64,000 nucleotides of DNA from Thalassobaculum_A sp040219215 (lineage in GTDB: Bacteria; Pseudomonadota; Alphaproteobacteria; Thalassobaculales; Thalassobaculaceae), in assembly GCF_040219215.1 (NCBI RefSeq), contig NZ_JAVJSX010000011.1, forward strand, positions 62,001 through 126,000, read 5' to 3'. How positions within the stretch are numbered: the first letter of the stretch is position 1; every line of letters begins with the position of its first letter. The position numbers and the translations under genes were made by a program. Positions 1 through 7,577 of this stretch are shown here, one piece after another. The notes beneath the pieces are model-generated. The model saw only the letters and a list, made by a program, of their open reading frames with translations, had not been told where the DNA came from and searched no databases.

Positions 1-1472
1 ACGACCACGCCGCCTTCATCGCGAACGATGAGCTGCATCTCCTTGTACAGTTCGGTGCGCTTGGCTTCGTCGAGCTCCACACGGGCCTCGACCAAGAGCT
101 GGTTGAACTTCTTGTTGTCCCAGAACGTGTCGTTCCAGGCGACGCCGGCCTCGTAGGCGGTGGAGAACATCCAGTCGGCCGTCGGCCGGCCGCCCCAATA
201 GCAGGCGCCCCACGGCTTCTTCATCCAGACGTTCGACCAGTAGCCGTCATTCGGCTCGCGAACCACGTTGATGGTGATTCCAGCCTTGGCTGCGTGCTCC
301 TTGTAGAGAACCGCCGCATCAACCGCGCCGGCAAAGGCAGCATCCGCCGCCGACAGATCGATCGTCAGACCTTCGGCGCCACCCTTCTTCAGATGGAACT
401 TGGCCTTCTCCGGATCGTAGGTGCGCTGCTCCAACTCGACATAGAAGCTGGTCGACGGAGCGATCGGGGTGTCGTTGCCGACCATGCCATGGCCGCGCAG
501 GACCTTCTTGACCATCTCCTCGCGGTCGACGGCGAGCTTCAACGCCATGCGGACGTCGTTGTTGTCGAACGGCGCCTGCGTGGTGATCATCGGGAAGGTG
601 TAGTGCTGCGAACCGGTGACCTCGAAGATGTTGATCTTCTTGTTCCGCTGCAGCAGATGCACCGTCTTCAGGTCGCAACGATCCATCAGATGGATCTCGC
701 CGGTGGTCAGCGCGTTGGTCCGCGCCGCGACATCCACGATGGAAAGCACCTCGATGCTGTCGAAATGCGCGCGTCCGGCCTTCCAGTAATTCGCGTTGCG
801 CTCCAGATAGGTCCGCACGCCCGGCTCGAACTTCTTCACGACATAACCACCGGTGCCTACACCCGACTGCCAGTCGACCGTGCCGTCGCCCTTCGAGGGC
901 ATGATCGCGATGTGGTAGTCGCTGAGCAGGTACGGCAGATCGGCATTGCCGGTTTCGAGCGTCAGCACCACCGAGTTGCCATCCGCCTTCAGCGTCGTGA
1001 TCGGCGCCAGCAAAGGCTTGGCCGGCGACTTCGAGTCCGGGCCGCGGTGGTGATTGATCGAGTCGATGACATCTTCGGTGGTCAGCGTCTTGCCGTTGTG
1101 GAACGTCACACCTTTGCGGATGTTGAACGTCCAGGTCTTGGCGTCCGGCGTGGCTGCCCAACTCTCTGCCAGTTCGCCGACCAGCTTGCCGGTGTTGTCG
1201 ATCTCCGTCAGGCAGTTGCGCATGCAGCCGAAACCGACGAACTGCATGTAGCTGTCGGTAAAGGTCGCCGGATCGAAGGTGTCGGAGGTCGACCCCGCTC
1301 CGATCGCCACCTTCAGCGCGCCGCCCTTCTTGGGGGTCGCAGCAAAAGCGGATCCGCCGAACATCTTCTCGGCGGCACCGACCGCTCCCAGGGCCGCCGC
1401 CCCCTTGATCAAACCCCGCCGGTCAATCTGACCCATCGAACGCAGCAGCGAGAGTTCGTCACGTGTCGTCAT
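1..1472 (-). CDS. ABC transporter substrate-binding protein, family 5 (peptide/nickel type), C-terminus cut by window edge
   Basis: Partial gene read from 1472 leftwards with no stop before the window edge; about 490 residues are visible. The ATG at 1472-1470 follows AAGGAG by 8 nt. The N-terminus carries the motif DRRGLIKGAAALGAVGAAE, a Tat-like (RR) export signal ending near an AFA-AT cleavage site. The mature part has family 5 extracellular solute-binding features: a KGGALKVAI start, a WTFNIRKGVTFHNGK block, ALKLAVDREEM and a 'DPEKAK' repeat. Members deliver oligopeptides, nickel or related solutes to an ABC importer. Permease and ATPase genes would lie left of the window, so the substrate is unknown. 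The family call is firm. Confidence 0.9.
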   Translation of the reverse strand, partial: MTTRDELSLLRSMGQIDRRGLIKGAAALGAVGAAEKMFGGSAFAATPKKGGALKVAIGAGSTSDTFDPATFTDSYMQFVGFGCMRNCLTEIDNTGKLVGELAESWAATPDAKTWTFNIRKGVTFHNGKTLTTEDVIDSINHHRGPDSKSPAKPLLAPITTLKADGNSVVLTLETGNADLPYLLSDYHIAIMPSKGDGTVDWQSGVGTGGYVVKKFEPGVRTYLERNANYWKAGRAHFDSIEVLSIVDVAARTNALTTGEIHLMDRCDLKTVHLLQRNKKINIFEVTGSQHYTFPMITTQAPFDNNDVRMALKLAVDREEMVKKVLRGHGMVGNDTPIAPSTSFYVELEQRTYDPEKAKFHLKKGGAEGLTIDLSAADAAFAGAVDAAVLYKEHAAKAGITINVVREPNDGYWSNVWMKKPWGACYWGGRPTADWMFSTAYEAGVAWNDTFWDNKKFNQLLVEARVELDEAKRTELYKEMQLIVRDEGGVV

Positions 1473-1911
1473 CCCCAGATCTCCTTCATTTTGCAGCAAG
1501 CCAAACACCACCGGATCAGCTCTCAACATGAACGCGCTGATCAGTCGGCCAAACGGCCGTTCCGGTGTGTCGCTTTCTCGATAATTTGTGCCGAACAGTA
1601 CCACCCTCGCCAGAAGGTTCAACTGTGGACGGCACGTATGGCGAACGGGACGACTAAGCGGTTGAGCTGGAAGCCGCCGCCCAATGCTTGTTTTCCTTGC
1701 CTCTCAAAGGGCTGGAGACTGCTTGCTGGCGCTCCTCCGACACTGCTCATGCGCGCAGCCCAACCGATACACCCACGGGAGCGATCGTGGATCGGGTTCA
1801 GGAGAACCGGATAATCACTGTCACGGGATCCGTCGGACTCGTTCGTGCCGGATCCGTGTTCCTGACAACGCGGTCTCTAATCTCGGGCGGACCATCGACT
1901 GACCAAAACCA
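1473..1911. other. Intergenic region (439 nt), no gene recognised
   Basis: Lies upstream of the substrate-binding protein (minus strand) and downstream of the BLUF gene. Short open frames here lack family resemblance and a good ribosome site. Visible structures are a small dyad CGGCC-AAAC-GGCCG at 1546-1559, about 75-90 nt upstream of the substrate-binding protein start and so a possible operator, and a weak hairpin GGTTC-AGGA-GAACC at 1795-1808. Neither is assigned a function. Confidence 0.5.
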
Positions 1912-2349
1912 TCAGGTTTCGATGGCCGAGCTCATGATGTTCGTAAGAAGTCTACGAATCATCTGGATCTCGACACCCTGAGCCAGATCCTCGCGCTGTT
2001 CCTTGAGGAGGGTGATGCACCTTTTGATTCTTTCGCGATCCGGCTCATGGGTAAAAGCCATCGTCCAATCGGGAAAATCCCGCTCGGTGTCGGTGAACTC
2101 CAAGAGGGTGATCACTTGATGGTGGCGTGCATCGCGCTTTATGGATTCGTAGACGTCAGACACCAGTCCACGGCGCCCCTCCAAGGCTTGGATGAAGGTC
2201 TCGTCCCCGTAGATCAACAGGCCTGTAATATTCAGGCGCTCATTGCGACTCCTCGCCTGGATCAACAACTCGTCCAGGGCGCTTCGGTCATATGCCTCCC
2301 GAGCCGTGGAAACATAGACGAGATGAAAGATTTCCCTCATTTCACTCAT
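1912..2349 (-). CDS. BLUF-domain blue-light sensor (FAD-binding), short form
   Basis: A 145-residue protein made almost entirely of one BLUF domain, which binds FAD and senses blue light through a Tyr-Gln hydrogen-bond switch. The key residues are visible: Tyr12 in LVYVS, Asn40 in LNITGLLIYG, Gln54 in FIQALEG, and Trp95/Met97 in FPDWTMAF. A helical tail of about 45 residues follows, as in stand-alone BLUF proteins that act through partner proteins. The start at 2349 is preferred because GGAGGT lies 8 nt upstream; a start at 2379 would add ten residues without a better site. No output domain is fused. The gene lies downstream of an OmpR-type regulator and beside a large kinase/c-di-GMP cluster, so it may feed light information into that network (inference). 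Confidence 0.92.
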   Translation of the reverse strand: MSEMREIFHLVYVSTAREAYDRSALDELLIQARSRNERLNITGLLIYGDETFIQALEGRRGLVSDVYESIKRDARHHQVITLLEFTDTERDFPDWTMAFTHEPDRERIKRCITLLKEQREDLAQGVEIQMIRRLLTNIMSSAIET

Positions 2350-2671
2350 CGCACAGCACCTCCGGTATCTCGGGAGCACACATTGCCGGGCGTCTTGACA
2401 AGCTCACCCGCACCCGATCTCAACACCGAGACCACATAGTGTGGCTGTCGATGCGGTCGTTGAGAAGAGCCGGCCACGGCTCATGGTCGTCTCGGTCGGA
2501 TTGTGCCTCGCGAAGCAAACCTGCGAACTCCGCGGTTTCAACGCCTTGGACACTGTGGCGCACCGGTCACAGGGCCGCTAAGACGGATCCGCCCGCCGTT
2601 TTGCGCGAATGGATCCAAGGTGCAATTCGGCGCGCCTTACGGCCAGTTGCCGGAAGCGCGTGCCGGCAACC
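2350..2671. other. Intergenic region (322 nt) between response regulator and BLUF gene
   Basis: No coding sequence is supported. Its right end holds a GC-rich hairpin placed directly after the response-regulator stop (entered separately). The remainder must contain the BLUF promoter on the minus strand, but no convincing -35/-10 pair was seen. Confidence 0.5.
2646..2670 (-). terminator. Hairpin directly after response-regulator stop codon
   Basis: GTTGCCGG / CCGGCAAC form an 8-bp perfect stem around a 9-nt loop, beginning 2 nt after the TAG stop of the minus-strand regulator. There is no long U tract, so it is a terminator-like or 3'-end-stabilising hairpin rather than a textbook intrinsic terminator. 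Confidence 0.5.
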
Positions 2672-3376
2672 CTAACCGGGTTCCGGGACGAAGCGGTAAC
2701 CGACGCCCGTCACGGTGACGATGAATCGGGAGTCGTTCATCTTCTTGCGAATGCGGCTGATATAGCTGTCGATCATCCGGTCGGTCGGAGCATCGTCGAG
2801 GCGCATCAGACCGTCGAGCAGTTGATCGCGGGACAACACCCGGTTGGGTGCGCGCGCCAGCACGCACAGGACGTCGAACTCCGCACCCGTCAGGGTGATC
2901 TCCGCGCCCGACGGGCTGGTCAACGATCGCCCGACAGGATCCAAATGCCATCCGGAGAACTTGATCGCGTCATGATCCGGCTGTTCGGCGGTGGTGCCAC
3001 CTCGCCCCGATCCGCGCCTGAGGACGTTGCGAATTCGCAGAATGATCTCTTCAGGGTGTACGTCCTTGTTGATGTAATCGTCGGCCCCCAGCTTCAACGC
3101 GGTTCTTCGGGACGGCATGTCGTCTCGACTGGTCAGAATGATAACGGGCACATCGTCTCGCGCCCTCAACTGACGCAACAGCACGATTCCGTCTTCGTCG
3201 GGCAGGCCAAGGTCCATGAGGATCAGACTGTAGTCATGGTTCCGGGACATATCGGTCATTTCAACACCCGACCCGGCGGTGCTGACATCGTATCCGGCCA
3301 TCTCCAAGGTCGCGGCAAGCAGAGTACGGACGATTTCATCGTCTTCCACGACCAGGATGTGCGCCTGCCGATCCAT
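2672..3376 (-). CDS. OmpR/PhoB-family response regulator
   Basis: A 234-residue two-domain regulator. The receiver occupies about residues 5-118: acidic pocket EDD at 11-13, phospho-acceptor Asp55 in ILMDLGLPDEDG, a Thr/Ser switch in IILTSRD, and Lys in YINKDVHPEE. The usual Pro after this Lys is replaced by Asp. A winged-helix DNA-binding domain follows (about 135-232): ITLTGAEFDVLCVLA, VLSRDQLLDGL and a VTGVGYRFVPEPG end. ATG at 3376 is preferred over the TTG one codon upstream because GAGGGA lies at a normal distance. It is transcribed away from the adjacent hybrid kinase at 3660-7415, which may phosphorylate it (inference). Targets are unknown. Confidence 0.93.
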   Translation of the reverse strand: MDRQAHILVVEDDEIVRTLLAATLEMAGYDVSTAGSGVEMTDMSRNHDYSLILMDLGLPDEDGIVLLRQLRARDDVPVIILTSRDDMPSRRTALKLGADDYINKDVHPEEIILRIRNVLRRGSGRGGTTAEQPDHDAIKFSGWHLDPVGRSLTSPSGAEITLTGAEFDVLCVLARAPNRVLSRDQLLDGLMRLDDAPTDRMIDSYISRIRKKMNDSRFIVTVTGVGYRFVPEPG

Positions 3377-3659
3377 CAATGCATCCCTCGGCTAATCACC
3401 TGAGCAAGTACAGTTTCCCGTTCCCGGCATGATTCTAACGTAGCCGCACTGTCAATGCATCCCGACTCGAATCAGCGGGCCTGGCCGCGGATGCTCGGGG
3501 CGCTCAGCCATACCGCAGTCACATCTGACGCATGCCCGAGTCACGTTGGTGCCCAACAATCGCTCGGACAGCGAACTGAACCTCGTGCCCGAGAGCGGAG
3601 ACCGATATCCGGAAGCGCCTCCTCTCACGTGGCGTGTGGGCGGACATGCGGAGGTCCTG

Positions 3660-6600
3660 ATGGCCGAATACGTGCGGAGATTTGGAGCCGGGTTGATCGG
3701 AGTACTCTACGTCGCGGTGTCCCTTGCGTGGATCAGCGGCTCGGACAGTCTGGTCGCCCTGCTGGCATCGAGCGCAAGCGACGTGACATTCTGGCAAACC
3801 TTTAAAGGAACCGGGTTCGTCGTCGCAACCGGCCTGGCGCTCTACGGCCTGATCCGACTCTATGAGAAGCAGATCACTCGGTCTCAACGGGATGCGGAGG
3901 AACGCGTCCGCACGGTCCTCACCGACGCCCCAACCGCCGTGCTGCTGATTGATCCGGAAACCTTCGAGATCATCGAATCCAACGCCGCAGCGAACAGTGC
4001 GGTCGGTCACGGTCAGCGCAAGCTTGTCGGGCTCACCCTGGATGAACTGTTCAGTCCACGTGCAACGCCGGCCCATCCGTCGGGCCCCGATTGGCGTGCG
4101 CACATTGACACTGCCGTCAGAAACGGTGCCGCCGCTGCGGAGTGGACGATCAAGGGTCGCGCCGGCGAAGACATTGTGTACGACGTCCGGCTGACCAGCG
4201 TCGTGTATGCCGGCAGGACCCTGTTGCAGGTGACCTTGGCCGAAGTTACGCAAGCCCGGGTCGTCGAGACGGTTCTGCGCGATCTGGGGGCGAGCCTTGC
4301 CCATTCGGTCGGCACCCGGTTCCATGTTTCTCTCGCCCAGTCGTTGGCACGGACCCTCGGTGTCCAGCATGTCTTCATCGCGCAGATCGACGACCACGAC
4401 AGTCTGCGAACCACCGCCCTGATCGTCGACGGAGTGCTTGCGGAGAATGTTGTCTTCCGAAGCGCGGGCACCGCATGCGACGGAGTCCTCAAGCAGGCGG
4501 CGCCCGCCCTCGTGAACGACATTCAGGTGTTTCGGGAGGATGCCCAACGGCTCGGGCTGGCTGGGAGCCGCGCCTATGCCGGTGTGCCCCTGTCGGACTC
4601 GCAGGGCCGATTGCTGGGGGTTCTCGCCGTGATGCACTCGAAGCCGTTTCCGCGCGAGTCGCTGGTGGTCGACGTCCTGACGCTTGCGGCCGGCCGCGCC
4701 TCGGCGGAACTCGAGCGGATTCGAGCCGAAGCCGCGATGCAGGAAAGCGAACAGCGGTTCCGGCAGTTCGCCAACGCCTCCAGCGACTGGCTTTGGGAGC
4801 AGGACGACGAACTCCGGTTCACCTACCTCTCCGACGGCTGGTCAAAGGCGACCAGCCGCAGTCTGGCGACCGCACTCGGCAGGACACGCTGGGAACTGGC
4901 CGGCGTGGATGCCGCCACCGAAGCGGCATGGGCGGAGCACAAACGGTTGCTCAAGGCCCGCCAGCCGTTCCGTGATCTCGAATATTCGATCCGCCTGCCG
5001 GACGGCAGGGTGCGACACTGGATAGCGCACGGAACGCCGGTGTTCGATGCAGATGGCCGGTTTACCGGGTATCGCGGTTCGACAAGCGACCAGACCGACA
5101 AGGTGGAGGCTCTGCAACGCGCCGAGCAGGCGCAGGAGCGGCTCAAGGACGCGATTCACAGCCTGCCCGCCGGTTTCGTAATGTTCGACAAGAACGACCG
5201 TCTGGTCCTCGCGAACGACCGCTACATCGAGCAAGCAGGTGGAACCGCGGTACTGCAGGAATGCCAGAATACCTTCGAGGACATCGTCAGGCAGATGCTC
5301 GAGCAGAATCCGCTTCATCCTTCAATGGGCGATTCCGAGGCGTTCTACAGGAAGAGACTGGAAGATCATCGGAATCTGCCATCACACCAGGAAATTCAGT
5401 TCGCGGACGGGACCTGGACGGAGGTTCGAGAGTTCCCGACGCGCGAGGGCGGATCCGCCCTGCTCTGGCACACCATCACCGACCGGAAGCGGATGGAAGC
5501 CGAACTGCGCGACAGCGAAGAGCGCTTCCGCTCCCTGATCGACGAGGCCAGTCAGGGAATCATCGTTCACTATCAAATGAAACCGTATTATTGCAATCCG
5601 GCATTTGCCCAAATGTTCGGATATGACGGTATTGATGAGATCCTTTCCCTTGAAAGCATTATTGATCTATTTGCCGAAATAGACCGAGATCGACTACGTA
5701 ACTACAGCATTCAACGCATTCGGAATCCCGACATTCCGATGAAGTACGAGTTCACCGGTTTGAAGAAGAGTGGGGAGCACATCGCCGTGCAGAACCGCGT
5801 CGTTCAGGTCCCCTGGAACGGCCGGCATGCGATCTGCGCGAACATGTTCGACGTCACCGAGCAGAAGGCGGTGGAGAGGGCGCTTGGCCGCTCCGAAAAG
5901 GAGTTCCGGGATCTTATTGAGGGATCGGTGCAGGGCGTGATCATTCACGCCGACGGCGCGCTGCGCTTTGCGAACAAGGCGGCGGCACGGATGTTCGGCT
6001 ACGAGTCGCCGGACGCCCTTCTGAGGGAGGCGTCGATCAGCGACCTGTTCGCAGCCGACGTCCTGCAATCCGACACTCCGGATGACACCGATCGCTCCGC
6101 TCCCGTGGCGGTCGAAACCGAGTGCAAGCGCCTGGATGGCTCGACCCTCTGGCTGGAGTTGCTGGTACGGGACGTCAACTGGCAGGGAGAGGCGGCGACT
6201 CAAGTCACCATGATCGACGCCAGCTTCCGCAAGGAGGCTGAGGGGGCCTTGCTGCGCTCTCAGCGGATGGAATCGATCGGCCAGCTGTCCGGTGGAATCG
6301 CGCATGATTTCAACAATCTGCTTGGAATCGTCATGGGCAACCTTCAATTCATCGAACGGATGGTCCGGGACAATGAGAAGGCTGCCGGGCGCGTGACGAC
6401 CGCCCTCAAGGCAGTCAAGCGCGGCAGTCAGCTGACGCAACGCCTGCTCGGCTTTTCCAGCCAGGAGTCCATGCCCGGGACGCCGACGAACGCCAACGAC
6501 GTGGTGCGCGGCCTGGAGGACATTCTGACCCGGTCACTGACCCGCAAGATCGAGGTGGAGATCCATCCCGATCCGGAGCTCTGGTTGACCGAGATCGACC

Positions 6601-7415
6601 CGGGCGAGTTGGAAGACGCCCTGCTGAATCTGACCTTGAACGCCAGGGACGCCATGCCGGACGGCGGGCGCCTGGTGATCGAGACCGTCAACCGCAGCGT
6701 CGACAACGGCCAGGCGAAGGCCCCGACCGCCGGCATCGATCTCGATCCGGGAGACTATGTCGTCGTGTCGGTCAACGACAACGGGACGGGAATGGAACAG
6801 GCGGTTCTGGAACGGGCCTTTGAGCCCTTCTTCACAACGAAACCGACCGACCGTGGCACGGGAATGGGGCTGAGCATGGTGTACGGCTTCGCGAAGCGGT
6901 CGCGCGGAGACGTACGGATTTATTCGGAACCCGGCCACGGGACCACTGTCCGCCTGCTCCTGCCTCGATGCGCGGCCACTGACGGGCCGTCGATCATCCC
7001 GATTGGCGTCCCGGACCCATTGCCATCCGGAACCGAGACGATCCTCCTGGTCGACGACGAACCCGATCTCCTGGAGGTCGCCGACACCATGCTGCGCGAC
7101 CTGGGGTATCGAACTATCACCGCACGCAATGGCCGAGAGGCTTTGAGCATCATCGATGATTGCGAGAAGCGGGCCGAAATCGACCTGGTGTTCACCGACG
7201 TGATCATGCCGGGTGGAATAAACGGTTTCGAACTGGCCGACCGGATCATCGAGACCGATCCGTCCATCAAGGTGCTGCTCGCGTCAGGCTTCACCGGAAG
7301 GCTGACGGACAGGAGCCACGATTCTTCGATGATCCGATCCATGCTCCACAAGCCCTACGACAAGACGACGCTCGCACACTCCGTTCGTCGGGCATTCGCG
7401 GCCGCAACCTCCTAG
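3660..7415 (+). CDS. Multi-PAS/GAF hybrid sensor histidine kinase with C-terminal receiver
   Basis: About 1251 residues. Two N-terminal membrane helices (about 8-28 and 48-68) precede a PAS domain (about 88-150), a GAF domain (about 205-352) and four further PAS domains (about 363-480, 495-610, 620-735, 743-858). Then come a HisKA dimerisation domain with the phospho-accepting His near 882 in GGIAHDFNN, an HATPase_c domain (N box NARDAMPDGG, DNGTGM, GTGMGLSMVYG), and a receiver (about 1125-1247) with Asp near 1180 in FTDVIMPGG. ATG at 3660 has GGAGG 6 nt upstream; the frame stays open to a TTG at 3546, but those codons look non-coding. The segment for the fourth PAS is noticeably richer in A+T than the rest. 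The H-box/ATPase/receiver core closely resembles that of the next gene. The ligand is unknown; the cytoplasmic PAS/GAF array suggests several inputs. Confidence 0.93.
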   Translation: MAEYVRRFGAGLIGVLYVAVSLAWISGSDSLVALLASSASDVTFWQTFKGTGFVVATGLALYGLIRLYEKQITRSQRDAEERVRTVLTDAPTAVLLIDPETFEIIESNAAANSAVGHGQRKLVGLTLDELFSPRATPAHPSGPDWRAHIDTAVRNGAAAAEWTIKGRAGEDIVYDVRLTSVVYAGRTLLQVTLAEVTQARVVETVLRDLGASLAHSVGTRFHVSLAQSLARTLGVQHVFIAQIDDHDSLRTTALIVDGVLAENVVFRSAGTACDGVLKQAAPALVNDIQVFREDAQRLGLAGSRAYAGVPLSDSQGRLLGVLAVMHSKPFPRESLVVDVLTLAAGRASAELERIRAEAAMQESEQRFRQFANASSDWLWEQDDELRFTYLSDGWSKATSRSLATALGRTRWELAGVDAATEAAWAEHKRLLKARQPFRDLEYSIRLPDGRVRHWIAHGTPVFDADGRFTGYRGSTSDQTDKVEALQRAEQAQERLKDAIHSLPAGFVMFDKNDRLVLANDRYIEQAGGTAVLQECQNTFEDIVRQMLEQNPLHPSMGDSEAFYRKRLEDHRNLPSHQEIQFADGTWTEVREFPTREGGSALLWHTITDRKRMEAELRDSEERFRSLIDEASQGIIVHYQMKPYYCNPAFAQMFGYDGIDEILSLESIIDLFAEIDRDRLRNYSIQRIRNPDIPMKYEFTGLKKSGEHIAVQNRVVQVPWNGRHAICANMFDVTEQKAVERALGRSEKEFRDLIEGSVQGVIIHADGALRFANKAAARMFGYESPDALLREASISDLFAADVLQSDTPDDTDRSAPVAVETECKRLDGSTLWLELLVRDVNWQGEAATQVTMIDASFRKEAEGALLRSQRMESIGQLSGGIAHDFNNLLGIVMGNLQFIERMVRDNEKAAGRVTTALKAVKRGSQLTQRLLGFSSQESMPGTPTNANDVVRGLEDILTRSLTRKIEVEIHPDPELWLTEIDPGELEDALLNLTLNARDAMPDGGRLVIETVNRSVDNGQAKAPTAGIDLDPGDYVVVSVNDNGTGMEQAVLERAFEPFFTTKPTDRGTGMGLSMVYGFAKRSRGDVRIYSEPGHGTTVRLLLPRCAATDGPSIIPIGVPDPLPSGTETILLVDDEPDLLEVADTMLRDLGYRTITARNGREALSIIDDCEKRAEIDLVFTDVIMPGGINGFELADRIIETDPSIKVLLASGFTGRLTDRSHDSSMIRSMLHKPYDKTTLAHSVRRAFAAATS

Positions 7416-7577
7416 GGCACGGGTCACACCTCAGTCGAACCGACACTAGGCGACGATCGTACGGTCGGGTGGCCGGGGGCTGAGGTTGCAATTGCAGGAC
7501 GACCAAACCGTCTGTGCGTCTTCGTGCGCCCACGAGAGCAAGAGCGCTCCGGACTTGATTCACGAGAGGATTCTAAA

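Noticed and set aside
294..1814. Long plus-strand open frame (506 codons) opposite the substrate-binding protein
   Set aside because: Antisense to a gene with a clear family, good ribosome site and export signal; its translation is Arg/Gln/Asp/Val-rich with no domain pattern, as expected for mirror frames in GC-rich DNA.
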